Below are positions 34,081-42,920 of a stretch of DNA of 64,000 nt, in pieces. The stretch comes from PALSA-693 sp963834725 (lineage in GTDB: Bacteria > Actinomycetota > Acidimicrobiia > Acidimicrobiales > Palsa-688). The stretch's first letter is position 1. Every line of letters begins with the position of its first letter. The notes beneath the pieces are model-generated. The model saw nothing but the letters and a program-made list of their open reading frames with translations. It had not been told where the DNA came from and did not search any database. Location of the stretch: the NCBI GenBank assembly GCA_963834725.1, contig CAWICN010000001.1, positions 2,604,001-2,668,000 on the forward strand, read 5' to 3'. The position numbers were made by a program, and so were the translations under genes.

Positions 34081-36253
34081 TCCCACTTTCATCGAGCCGG
34101 CGGGGGGCGTCCGGGGCAAAGTGCGGAGAAGCCGCCGCCGCCGGCCTTCTGGCGCTGCCCCCCCGTTGCCACGAAGCATCGGCACCACCGGCAAGGTGTG
34201 GCTGGTGGCCTGCGGGGTGCTCCTGGTGTGGATGGTGTTCGTGTTGAACACGCACTGGGCCCGGCGGCTGACCGATCAGGTGGACGCCGCCCTGCTGCGG
34301 CAGATAGCACGCCTGCGTACCGAGTGGCTCACCCGGATCATGAGCGGCATCGCCCGGGTCGGCTGGGGCTGGGCGGTGACAGTAACCGCCTTCGGGCTCA
34401 TCGTGGGGCTCATGGTGCTCAAGCGCTGGCGCCACCTGTTCACGTTCCTGGGCAGTTACGCGGCGGTGGAGTTCGTGGGCGCCATCGTCTACAACCACTT
34501 CCGGCGGCCCCGCCCCTACGACGTCACGATCATTGGACGCTGGGCCGGCTTCACGCTACCGGCACCGCCCGTGATTCTGGTGACGCTGCTGTCGGTGGTC
34601 GTCGTTTATGCCCTGGTGGTCCCGGGCCGCCCGCGCAGCATCGCCAAGGCGGTGGCGGCAATCGGGGTTGCCGCCTTCGTGGCTTCGCAGCTCTATCTGG
34701 CCACGTTCGGCCCTTTCGACGTACTGATCGGGGTGGTGTTGCCGATCGCCGTTGCCGTCAACGCCTTCCGGGTCTTCACCCCCAATGAGGTGTTCCCGGT
34801 CACCTATCGGCGCGGCAAGACCGCCCATCTCGATGTCAGTGGACGGCGCGCCGATGCCCTCCGTCAGGCCGTCCAGGACCAGCTGAGACTCACGGTGCTC
34901 GACATCCAGCCCGTCGGCCTAGAGGGCTCCGGCGGTTCCACGCCCCTCCGTCTTCGCATCGCTGGGGATCCCGACACCTACCTGTTCGCCAAGCTCTACG
35001 CCATGAGCCATGTGCGGGCCGACCGCTGGTACAAGCTCGGTCGAACTGTCCTGTACGGCCGTCTGGAGGACGAGGCGCCTTTCCAGTCCGTGCGCCGGCT
35101 GGTCGAGTACGAGGACTACGCGGCGCGCCTGCTGTGCGACATCGGCATCCCGACGGCCGCCTCTTACGGGATCGTGGAGATGACCCCCGAGCGGGAGTAT
35201 CTGCTGGTCACGGAGTTCTTCGATGGCGCCCAGGAGATCGGCGAGGCGGATGTAGATGACCAGGTGATCGACGAGGCCCTGTTGCTGGTGAGGCGACTCT
35301 GGGACGCCGGCCTGGCCCACCGCGACATCAAGCCGGCCAACCTGCTGGTGCACGACGGGCACGTGAAGCTGATCGACGTGTTCTTCGTGCAGGTCCGGCC
35401 CTCGCCCTGGCGCCAGGCCGTCGACTTGGCCAACATGATGCTCGTCCTGGCGGTGCGGACCGACGCCGACCGGGTTTACCAGCGAGCCCTGCAGTATTTC
35501 ACCCCGGATGAGATTGCCGAGGGGTTCGCAGCGGTGCCCGGGTTCGCCAGCCCGACCCAGCTGCGCATGGCCGTAAAGCGCGACGGGCGCGACCTGGTTC
35601 AGCAGTTCCGCGCCCTGGCGCCGGAGCGGCGACCGATCTCCTTGCAGCGCTGGGGCGTCAAACGGCTGGCCCTGGCGGCCGCCATCATCGTGGCGGCCGT
35701 CGTGCTCTTCACCCCCACGGTCAACCTGTTGAAGCCGACGTACGACATTGACCCCAACGGCACCCCGAGCTGTGGTACCAGCAGCCTGATGATCCTCATG
35801 GCCCAGGCCGTGCCGTCGGCCACGTTCGTGCCGTGCATTGCCGCTCTGCCGGCGGGCTGGCATCTCGGTGGTTTGCACGTGGTGCACGGCCGGGGTGAGT
35901 TCTGGCTCAACTCTGAACGGGGCGGGAACCACGCGGTCGAGGTCAGTCTCGTTCCGGCCCGAGCGTGCAACGTGGCGGGCGCGACCGAGGTGCCGAGTGA
36001 CGAGGCGGGCGTTCGGCGATTTGAGCACCCGGGCCGGCTGCCGCCCGGACTGCAGAGCACCCGTTTTTACCTCTTCGCGGGGGGATGCGTCACCTACCGG
36101 TTCGCGTTCACGAGTCCCGCGTCGGCGTCGCTGCTCTTCGACGCCGACACCGCCCTGGCCCTCGAGCGTCGATCGATCTTGGTGGCCAAGGTCCGAGCCG
36201 ACAGTAGCCTGCGGCTCTGCGGTGCCGGCGCCCCCTGCCCAGGCGGCTCCTGA
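34070..36253 (+). CDS. Degenerate PAP2 domain fused to a RIO/ABC1-like kinase domain
   Basis: A 727-residue membrane protein. Residues about 45-235 form five or six helices with a PAP2-like layout. RRPRP (145-149) matches phosphatase motif 1, but motif 2 reads PAPP (164-167) instead of PSGH and motif 3 reads FGPFD (213-217) without the His, so phosphatase activity is probably lost. A kinase-like domain follows (about 245-520): Lys in LFAKLY (308), HRDIKPANLLV (417-427) and LIDV for DFG (434-437), so catalysis is possible. One helix (about 532-552) leads to a Cys-containing domain that would lie outside the cell. It is coupled to the binding lipoprotein. Function is unknown. Confidence 0.8.
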   Translation: MTTDPTFIEPAGGVRGKVRRSRRRRPSGAAPPLPRSIGTTGKVWLVACGVLLVWMVFVLNTHWARRLTDQVDAALLRQIARLRTEWLTRIMSGIARVGWGWAVTVTAFGLIVGLMVLKRWRHLFTFLGSYAAVEFVGAIVYNHFRRPRPYDVTIIGRWAGFTLPAPPVILVTLLSVVVVYALVVPGRPRSIAKAVAAIGVAAFVASQLYLATFGPFDVLIGVVLPIAVAVNAFRVFTPNEVFPVTYRRGKTAHLDVSGRRADALRQAVQDQLRLTVLDIQPVGLEGSGGSTPLRLRIAGDPDTYLFAKLYAMSHVRADRWYKLGRTVLYGRLEDEAPFQSVRRLVEYEDYAARLLCDIGIPTAASYGIVEMTPEREYLLVTEFFDGAQEIGEADVDDQVIDEALLLVRRLWDAGLAHRDIKPANLLVHDGHVKLIDVFFVQVRPSPWRQAVDLANMMLVLAVRTDADRVYQRALQYFTPDEIAEGFAAVPGFASPTQLRMAVKRDGRDLVQQFRALAPERRPISLQRWGVKRLALAAAIIVAAVVLFTPTVNLLKPTYDIDPNGTPSCGTSSLMILMAQAVPSATFVPCIAALPAGWHLGGLHVVHGRGEFWLNSERGGNHAVEVSLVPARACNVAGATEVPSDEAGVRRFEHPGRLPPGLQSTRFYLFAGGCVTYRFAFTSPASASLLFDADTALALERRSILVAKVRADSSLRLCGAGAPCPGGS

Positions 36254-36314
36254 CACGCCGGACCGATGGAAGGCTGTTGACGGATAGCTGCGGAGATGAC
36301 CGGCGAAGCTGGCC

Positions 36315-36977
36315 TCACCACACCCGGTGCCTCCTGTTCGTCTTCCGGGTTGTTTTTTCAAAACCATTCGAGTTGGCGATGGCCCCGGTTGCGATTCCAA
36401 GCGCCACCCCGCCGGCCACATCGAGTGGGAGATGGGCACCGACATATTGCCGGGCTCCGCCCACCACGACGGCTGCGGCGTAGGCCAGACGGGCCCGGTC
36501 TCCGTCCAGGACTGGACTGGCGATGACGGCCAGGGTGGTGGCCACAGCGGCGTGTCCCGACGGGAACCCCTGACCGCTCTGCCGTGCGCCCCGGACGGTG
36601 ACGCCGCTGAGGTGGTCGGCGGGCCGGCCCCGGCGCACCAGTCGCTTCAGGAGTTTGGCCAACGCCCACGCGGCGGTTCCCGCCAAGGCAAGCCGTGCCG
36701 CCGTATCCGGGTGGCGCCGCCGGGTTAGCGCTACGGATACGGCCACCGCCGCCAGGCTCCCTCCCTGCATGACCAGCCACACCGGTGCCTCAAGCAGATT
36801 GGGAAGATTGTTGAGGGCACGAAAGGCGCGTTCTTCGGCCGCGCCAACTGTGCCGCGTCGGGCCTTGTGGGCGAGAAACCCGAAGGTGACGACGGCCGCC
36901 GCGATCGGGGCCGTACCGCGAAACACGGTGACGGGCGGCCGCCGAGGATCGTCCGGCACCACTTCAGCCGTACCCAT
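36315..36977 (-). CDS. PAP2-family membrane phosphatase (downstream of UbiB-like gene)
   Basis: A 220-residue lipid-phosphate phosphatase with all three motifs: KRLVRRGRP (motif 1), GFPSGHAAV (motif 2), and ARQYVGAHLPLDVAGG (motif 3, with His and Asp; the first residue is Ala-Arg instead of Ser-Arg). Five or six helices are seen. Likely substrates are isoprenyl, phosphatidate or similar lipid phosphates at the outer membrane face. The ATG at 36977 overlaps the 3' end of the UbiB-like gene (stop at 36964), so the two are coupled; ATG 36995 is an alternative. Convergent with the 727-residue gene. Confidence 0.9.
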   Translation of the reverse strand: MGTAEVVPDDPRRPPVTVFRGTAPIAAAVVTFGFLAHKARRGTVGAAEERAFRALNNLPNLLEAPVWLVMQGGSLAAVAVSVALTRRRHPDTAARLALAGTAAWALAKLLKRLVRRGRPADHLSGVTVRGARQSGQGFPSGHAAVATTLAVIASPVLDGDRARLAYAAAVVVGGARQYVGAHLPLDVAGGVALGIATGAIANSNGFEKTTRKTNRRHRVW

Positions 36978-38925
36978 CGCGCACCACTGCGGCAATAACT
37001 CGCAACAGCAGCACCGCCGCGAAGCCCAGGCCCAGAAAGCCGAAGACCCGAGTCAACGGGGTCCCATGGGCCCCCGAGGCGCCAACCGGAATGCTCAACA
37101 GCAACGCCGAGGCGACGCCGGCCAGTCCTCCGGTGATGGCCAGAACCACCCGGTTCACCAAGGTCGTGACCACTCTGCTGTCGCGCTCGGTGGAGAACAA
37201 GGACACCCGGGTTTGCAGGTCGCCTCGGGCGCTGAGCGTGGCGATGCGGTCGATCTGCGCCGGTAGGCGCCGCAGCCGGGGCAGATCCTGGAGGATTTGT
37301 TCAAGGATCTGGTCGCGTACGCTCCCTGTCATCGGTCCGGCCGGCCCTCCCGCATCGAGAACTCGCCGCAGGCTGTCGGGGAGCGAATAGCCGGGACTGA
37401 TGGTGCGGGCGGTGCCATCCAGGAGCACCAGGGTTCGAAAGACGGTGGTCAGTTCGGGCGGCAGGCGGATGTCAAAGCCCGCCAGCAGCGGGATGAGGTC
37501 ATTGAGGGTATCGACGCCCAGGGCGCCCCCGGGCCGGAGATTTTCTGCGATGAACTGGCTCAGGGCCCGCTCCAGAGCGGCGTCTTGGACGTCGGGTCCG
37601 ACGATCGCCACCCGTTCGATCCCGTCGCGCAAGGCGGCGCTGTCGCCTCGCAAGGCGGCTGCGGTCATGTCCAGCAGCGCCAGGCGTTGGGCGCTGTTCA
37701 GGCGCCCGGTGGCCCCAAAGTCGATCAGGCCGAGGGCGCCGTCTTCCAGCAGGAGCACGTTGCCGGGATGAGGATCGGCGTGGAAGTGACCATCGTGGAG
37801 CATGTGCTCGATGACGGTTCGCACCAGCCGATCAGCCAGGTCCACCGGGTTGAGGCCGAGCGCCTCGATGCGCTCAGGCTGGGCGACACTGCGTCCGTCG
37901 AAGCGCTCTTCGACCAGTACGCGAGCCCGGCACAGGTCGCGGTAGACGTGCGGGATGCGCACGCCGCCCGCCGGATCCGTGGCGGCCGCCAGCTCGGCGG
38001 TCTCCGCCGCTTCGCGCTCGAAGTCCAGCTCACGCTTCAAGGCCCGGGTGAACTCGGCCGCCACGTCTCCGGCATGCAAGCGCCGGCCCTGAGGGGTGCG
38101 CCGCTCCAGGAGCCGGGCCAGGTGCAGCAAGGCGGCCGTGTCCCGATCGACCAGATCGTCCATACCGGGGCGTTGCACCTTGACGATCACGGCCTCACCG
38201 GTGGGCAGCCGCGCCGCGTAGGCATGCGCGATGGAGGCGGCGCCGATAGGGGTCCAGTCGAAGTCGACGAAATACCGGTCCACCGGGCCGTTGAGTTCGG
38301 CCTCGAGCTGGGCCTGCATGACCTCCTGCGGGGCCGGATCCACCCGGCTTTGCAAGTGGCTCAACTCTTCTCGTAGATCTGGCGGCAGGAGATCCTCCCG
38401 GGTCGAGGCCATCTGGCCGACCTTGACGAACACCACGCCCGCCTGTTCCAGCGTCCGGCGCAGCGCCACGGGAGAAACACTTCCTCTGGCTGGGCCGCCA
38501 CCGTTTCCGGTGGATGCGGACCGTAGGCCCGGGACCAGACCGTTGCGGCGGGCAATAGCGATGACTTCGCGATAACGGGCATAGGGCTCGATGCGCCTCC
38601 GCAAATCTCGCAGAGGGCGTGACACGACAATGAGCCCGGCCTCTCCGCCCCTGGCCAGCGTGCCCGGCTTGGCCAGCAAGTCCAGAGCCACGGCCGCCAT
38701 CATGGTGAAAAGGATGGAAAAAGACACCGTGTTCAGGGACAACTCCGCCGCGTGCCAGTCCCAGTTGTCCAAACCGACCTGAAGAAGGTTGCCGCTGACC
38801 CAGCCGATAACCCCGGCCAGGGTGATGGCGGCCCATGACCGACGCACCCCCAGCAAGCGGACCGCTACCAGTGTGGTGGCTACTGCGACCGGAAGTTCGA
38901 GGACGGAGCGAAGGACAGACGACAT
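36964..38925 (-). CDS. ABC1/UbiB/AarF-family kinase-like protein
   Basis: A 653-residue membrane-attached atypical kinase. The N-terminal helices (about 10-85) are unusual for the family. The UbiB core follows: KVGQ (168-171) with QMASTREDLLP, the Ala-rich loop GAASIAHAYA, VIVKVQRPG with Lys 249, HADPHPGN (382-389) and IDFGATG (401-407). C-terminal helices (about 590-650) complete it. Known relatives support quinone and isoprenoid-lipid metabolism by ATPase activity. It lies between two PAP2 phosphatase genes on the same strand and overlaps the downstream one. The ATG at 38925 is used, as the 15-codon longer frame overlaps the upstream gene. Confidence 0.9.
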   Translation of the reverse strand: MSSVLRSVLELPVAVATTLVAVRLLGVRRSWAAITLAGVIGWVSGNLLQVGLDNWDWHAAELSLNTVSFSILFTMMAAVALDLLAKPGTLARGGEAGLIVVSRPLRDLRRRIEPYARYREVIAIARRNGLVPGLRSASTGNGGGPARGSVSPVALRRTLEQAGVVFVKVGQMASTREDLLPPDLREELSHLQSRVDPAPQEVMQAQLEAELNGPVDRYFVDFDWTPIGAASIAHAYAARLPTGEAVIVKVQRPGMDDLVDRDTAALLHLARLLERRTPQGRRLHAGDVAAEFTRALKRELDFEREAAETAELAAATDPAGGVRIPHVYRDLCRARVLVEERFDGRSVAQPERIEALGLNPVDLADRLVRTVIEHMLHDGHFHADPHPGNVLLLEDGALGLIDFGATGRLNSAQRLALLDMTAAALRGDSAALRDGIERVAIVGPDVQDAALERALSQFIAENLRPGGALGVDTLNDLIPLLAGFDIRLPPELTTVFRTLVLLDGTARTISPGYSLPDSLRRVLDAGGPAGPMTGSVRDQILEQILQDLPRLRRLPAQIDRIATLSARGDLQTRVSLFSTERDSRVVTTLVNRVVLAITGGLAGVASALLLSIPVGASGAHGTPLTRVFGFLGLGFAAVLLLRVIAAVVRDGYG

Positions 38926-38935
38926 GGCGACCCTG

Positions 38936-39628
38936 TCAGGCGATCTCGGGGACTGACGGCTCGCCCGCACCGCTGTAGGTCGCAGTGTGGGCAGACGCGG
39001 CGTCGAAGATGCCGACCCACAGCAGCGCCCAGCCCACCCCGAGCAGTAGTCCAGCCACCACGTCGGTCAGCCAGTGGGCGCTCAGGTACGTGCGGCTGAG
39101 AGCCATGATGACCGCCCACCCCGCCGCCACGGTGAGCCACCGGGTCCGGGCCCGGCCCGGACCGACAAAAATGAGCACCAATACCACCGCGGTCACCGAC
39201 GCCGTCAGGGCGTGACCGGAAGGAAACGCCCCACCCGTAGTAGCCACCAGCGAGCCAGGGGGGCGGGGGCGGCCAACCACCGCCTTGATCGGACCGATCG
39301 ACAACTCGGCGGACGCCTCGGCCAGTGCAAAAATGGCCAGAGCCCGCCACCGACGCAGAACGATCAGAATGGCCGCGATCACGCCCCGCAGAGGCCACAT
39401 CACCAGCCCGCCACCGACGATGTCAAGCGCCTTGCCGGCGCTGGTCAAGGGCCCGTCGCGAACGTCGACCATCCAGTGGCGCCACTCGCTGTCCAGCGGC
39501 TGCACCCACGACCGGGCGTCGGCCACCACGACGGCCAGTATTCCCGCCAGCACCAGCGCCATCAGTCCGGCCACCAACCACGCCGATCCCGCTCGCCTTG
39601 CCCGCAATGTGCTGCGTCCCGCGATCAT
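38936..39628 (-). CDS. PAP2-family membrane phosphatase (upstream of UbiB-like gene)
   Basis: A 230-residue membrane phosphatase. Motif 1 is IKAVVGRPRP, motif 2 AFPSGHALTAS, motif 3 SRTYLSAHWLTDVVAG. All catalytic residues are present, so it should hydrolyse a lipid phosphate. About six helices are predicted. It ends 11 bases before the UbiB-like start, so the order PAP2, UbiB-like, PAP2 is one operon. ATG 39628 is preferred because GAGGCG precedes it; ATG 39661 would leave only 23 bases to the divergent 804-residue gene. A shared divergent promoter region is therefore very short. Confidence 0.9.
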   Translation of the reverse strand: MIAGRSTLRARRAGSAWLVAGLMALVLAGILAVVVADARSWVQPLDSEWRHWMVDVRDGPLTSAGKALDIVGGGLVMWPLRGVIAAILIVLRRWRALAIFALAEASAELSIGPIKAVVGRPRPPGSLVATTGGAFPSGHALTASVTAVVLVLIFVGPGRARTRWLTVAAGWAVIMALSRTYLSAHWLTDVVAGLLLGVGWALLWVGIFDAASAHTATYSGAGEPSVPEIA

Positions 39629-39684
39629 GTGGCGCCTCGGGTCTGCCGACTGTGCCATCATAGTTGCGGCAGCCGGGAGGCTAC

Positions 39685-42099
39685 ATGGCCGACCTCAGCC
39701 TAGACCGCGACGACACTGGCCTCAAGGCCAGCCTCGCCAGCCACATCATCCCGCCCACCCGTCACCGCGACCCCGGCGATGTGCTCCACCTGTTGGCGAG
39801 CGTCGCCGTCCTGCTGGTGGCGGTCGTGATGGTGGCGATCTTCGCTGACCAACTACTCGGTAGCAACGCCAGCGTCGTGAGCGCGGCAGAACCCGAGACC
39901 GAAGCCGGTCGCCTGCTCGTCGGGGTGGTACAGGTGCTGGCCGTCGGCTCCGCCGCCGGACTGGTCGCCTTCCTGTTGTGGCGGCGCAAATATCGGCTCC
40001 TCATCACCCTGCTGTTCGGGGCCCTCATTGCCGGCATGGGAATGATCGGGCTCATGCATCTCCTCGCCCCCGATCAGCCGCCTGATCTCGTGACCAACCG
40101 GCATCACGGATCGTGGCTCGCCGGGTCGGCATTTCCGAGCGCGGCGTACTTTGCCGCGGCTTGCGCGGTGGTGGTGACGCTCACCCCCTGGCTGAGCCGG
40201 GCGTGGCGGCGGACGCTGTGGATCCTCCTCGCCACCGCCGCCGTGGCCCGCCTGGTCGCCGGAACCGCGCTCCCGGCAGAGCTGGTGGTCGCCGCCGCCA
40301 TCGGGGCCACCGTGGGCTTCGGGTTGCTGGTGGCGTTCGGTACTCCCGACCGCCGTATCGGGCCCGGCGGAGTGGCAGACGCCCTGACAGCCAGCGGTCT
40401 TTCGATTGCCGGGGTTCGCGCTGCTGACGTCGAAGCGAAAGGGTGCCGCCCGTTCGAGGCGACCACGGCGGACGGCCGGCGGTTGTTCGTAAAGCTGTTC
40501 GGCAAAGATCAGCGCCAGGCGGACCTCCTGTACCGGGCGTACCGGTACGGCCGGCTCAAGGGGGTCGGCCACAGCCGGCCCGCAGCCTCCTTGATCCAGT
40601 CGGTGGAGCACCAGGCGCTAGCGGAGATCATGGCCGAACGAGCCGGCGTCCGCGTACCCCGGGTCGAGCGCATCGCTCAAGCCGCAGACGGATCGGCCAT
40701 GCTGGCCATGGACTTCGTCCACGGCCGATCCCTCAACCAGGTGCCGGCCGAGGGCATCAGCGAGGAACTCCTGTCGGAGCTGTGGCGTCAGGTCGATCAG
40801 TTGCACCACGCGGGCATCGCCCATCGCTCCCTGCGATCGGGCAACGTGATGCTTGACACCGTCAATCAGACCCGCATCGTCGACTTCAGCTTCTCGGAAT
40901 TGGCCGCCACCGAGCGACAGCGGTCCCTCGACGTAGCCGAACTGCTGGCCTCGACGGCCGCCCTGGTCGGACCGGAAAGGGCCGTAGCCGGCGCCGTATC
41001 CGGCGTGGGCGGCGAGGAGGTGACGCGGGCCGTACCATTGCTGCAGCCCCTGGCCCTGTCGGCCTCAACCCGTCAGGCCGTCCGCGGCAAGGATGGGCTG
41101 CTCACCAGGACCCGGGTGGCGGCCGCTGGCGTCATGGGCGCACCCGCCAACGAACTGGCCCGCCTCCAGCGAGTTCGTCTAAGGACCGTCCTGATGATCG
41201 GTCTGGCTGTCGGGGCGTTCTATTTCCTGCTGCCCCAGCTGGCTCAGGCGCGTAACAGCTGGAAAGCTTTCCAATCGGCGAACTTCGAGTGGCTCCCCCT
41301 GGTCATCGCCATGTCGGCCCTGACCTACGTGGCTGGCAACCTGTCAATCATGGGGACGGTCTCGCGGCGCCTGCCCTTCGGGCCCACCCTGCTCCTCCAA
41401 TCGGCCTCCTCGTTCGTGAACCGGGTGTCGCCCGCCAACGTCGGCGGTATGGCGCTCAACGTCCGCTACCTCCAGAAATCGGGGGTCGACTCACCGACCG
41501 CCGTCTCGGCCGTCGGGCTCAACGGCTTCGTCGGTGGGATCATGCACATTGTCTTGATCGCGATCTTCTTCGCCTGGTCCGGGGCGGCGCTGACGAAGGC
41601 GTTCAAACTGCCCTCGGGTAGCAAACTGCTCCTGGTCTTGGCGGTACTGGCAGCTGCTCTGGGCGTGGTGCTGGCCACCCGGTGGGGACGCCGTACCGTT
41701 TGGAGCCGCCTGGTTCGGGGCATTCAGCGGTCGCTGGCCAACCTGCGCCAAGTGGCGGCCAGCCCGGTCAAGCTGGCCCTGTTGTTCGGGGGATCCGCCC
41801 TCGTCACGCTCGCCTACGTCGGCGCCCTGGCCGCGTCCATCCAGGCCTTTGGGGGCGGTGTCAGCATTGCCCGGGTCGGGGCGGTCTACCTGGCGGCCGC
41901 GGCTATCGCCGCCGCCGCGCCCACCCCTGGCGGCCTCGGTGCCATCGAAGCGGCCCTGGTGGCCGGCCTCACCGGCGTTGGCATGCGCCCAGCTGCCGCG
42001 GTCTCCGCCGTGCTCACCTACCGGTTGGCCACCTATTGGTTGCCCGTGCTCCCCGGCTGGGTGTCGTGGCATTTTTTGCAGAAAAGACAATACATATAG
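39685..42099 (+). CDS. Degenerate PAP2 + pseudokinase-like + LPG-synthase-type membrane protein
   Basis: An 804-residue multi-domain membrane protein. Residues about 33-215 are PAP2-like helices, but motif 2 reads FPSAAY (150-155) and motif 3 RLVAGTALPAEL (189-200), with both catalytic His residues missing. A kinase-like domain (about 230-480) has Lys in LFVKLFG (270), yet HRSLRSGN (380-387) carries Ser in place of the catalytic Asp; IVDFS (398-402) keeps the metal Asp. Residues about 500-795 form an LPG-synthase/UPF0104 flippase-like domain (NRVSPANVGGMALNVRYLQK, APTPGGLGAIEAALVAGLTG). GGGAGG precedes the ATG. It is divergent from the PAP2/UbiB-like operon. A lipid translocation role is inferred. 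Confidence 0.82.
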   Translation: MADLSLDRDDTGLKASLASHIIPPTRHRDPGDVLHLLASVAVLLVAVVMVAIFADQLLGSNASVVSAAEPETEAGRLLVGVVQVLAVGSAAGLVAFLLWRRKYRLLITLLFGALIAGMGMIGLMHLLAPDQPPDLVTNRHHGSWLAGSAFPSAAYFAAACAVVVTLTPWLSRAWRRTLWILLATAAVARLVAGTALPAELVVAAAIGATVGFGLLVAFGTPDRRIGPGGVADALTASGLSIAGVRAADVEAKGCRPFEATTADGRRLFVKLFGKDQRQADLLYRAYRYGRLKGVGHSRPAASLIQSVEHQALAEIMAERAGVRVPRVERIAQAADGSAMLAMDFVHGRSLNQVPAEGISEELLSELWRQVDQLHHAGIAHRSLRSGNVMLDTVNQTRIVDFSFSELAATERQRSLDVAELLASTAALVGPERAVAGAVSGVGGEEVTRAVPLLQPLALSASTRQAVRGKDGLLTRTRVAAAGVMGAPANELARLQRVRLRTVLMIGLAVGAFYFLLPQLAQARNSWKAFQSANFEWLPLVIAMSALTYVAGNLSIMGTVSRRLPFGPTLLLQSASSFVNRVSPANVGGMALNVRYLQKSGVDSPTAVSAVGLNGFVGGIMHIVLIAIFFAWSGAALTKAFKLPSGSKLLLVLAVLAAALGVVLATRWGRRTVWSRLVRGIQRSLANLRQVAASPVKLALLFGGSALVTLAYVGALAASIQAFGGGVSIARVGAVYLAAAAIAAAAPTPGGLGAIEAALVAGLTGVGMRPAAAVSAVLTYRLATYWLPVLPGWVSWHFLQKRQYI

Positions 42100-42120
42100 C
42101 CGAGCATCAAAGCTCCGGCT
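42098..42120 (+). terminator. Possible hairpin after the 804-residue gene
   Basis: AGCCGAGC-ATCAAA-GCTCCGGCT can form an eight- or nine-pair stem with one bulge directly at the stop codon. No T-run follows, so termination is uncertain. Confidence 0.3.
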
Positions 42121-42134
42121 TGTAAGATCCATGA

Positions 42135-42216
42135 CTGCGACGTTGACAGGGGTGGCTACAGCCGAGCCGTCGCGCTTGTAGGTGGTAACGACCACGTTCG
42201 CTTTTTCGCCAATTCA
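42135..42216 (-). pseudogene. PPOX/F420-type oxidoreductase, N-terminal remnant
   Basis: The minus strand reads IGEKANVVVTTYKRDGSAVA, then TPVNVAV. That is the usual N-terminal strand pair of pyridoxamine-phosphate-oxidase-like, F420-dependent reductases (V-x-T-x-x-x-D-G-x-P-V-A-T-P-V). Nothing further of the fold remains. The frame then runs antisense into the 804-residue gene. Confidence 0.5.
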
Positions 42217-42519
42217 TTGAAAGCACCCGTCCCATCGAGGCTACGACTGGACGACGGTTCGTCGAGCCTACGGCGCCAGGGGACATCGCGGGAAGACGAC
42301 CTTGCATGCATCGCGCCGCGATAAGTGAGGCCCTCGCTCCTGGGCCAAGACCCTCAGACAGCCCGTCTATCCCGACCCATTGGTGTCCGGGATCGCCGGC
42401 TTCCCTACGCCTCCCTTCCGGCTTGGGTCGCCGGACGTGTGTGTAGAGGGGCGGGCGGAGGCGTCCTACTGACGAGATGTGACTCCATGGACTGTGACAA
42501 CGCCGTGATCGTCGATGAC
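42217..42519. other. No gene recognised
   Basis: 300 bases between two gene remnants. No motif was found. Confidence 0.35.
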
Positions 42520-42877
42520 TTCGCAGCGTTTACGCTCGACCCACGGGACAAGCCGCCGCAGCAGTCTACGACCGCCCTATCGGCCTGCGGCTCTGCACCA
42601 CGACGCGGAGTCAGGTGAAGAGCACTACCTGGTCTGTTATCCCGCCGCGGTAGAGATCGTCGCGGCCATCCTGGCCGGCTACGACCTGCAAGGCGACGAC
42701 GCCATCGACGCCACCCGGGCCCTCCGAGCTGCCCTCCACGGCTTCGTGACCCTCGAAACCACCTTCACCCACCCTGCCGACATCGACCGCAGCTTCGACC
42801 GCCTCGTCCAAGGCCTCACCACCGCGCTGGACGACTGGGCCAACCAGCCCAGCCGAACCCAGGCCCTACATCATCAA
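42520..42877 (+). pseudogene. TetR-family regulator, C-terminal (WHG-type) remnant
   Basis: One frame reads GQAAAVYDRPIGLRL (about 42550-42595). A second, from about 42617, reads EEHYLVCYPAAVEIVAAILA, then DDAIDATRALRAALHGFVTL and DIDRSFDRLVQGLTTALDDW. The R-A-L-R-A-A-L-H-G-F-V-x-L-E pattern is the hallmark of the TetR C-terminal WHG domain. A frameshift separates the pieces, and the helix-turn-helix domain is missing. Confidence 0.6.
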
Positions 42878-42920
42878 CCAATCACGCCGCTAACAGATGG
42901 CTGCCGGGTGAGTTTCTGCA

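Noticed and set aside
36315..38376. Long plus-strand frames across the PAP2/UbiB-like operon
   Set aside because: Antisense shadows of conserved genes, with low-complexity composition.
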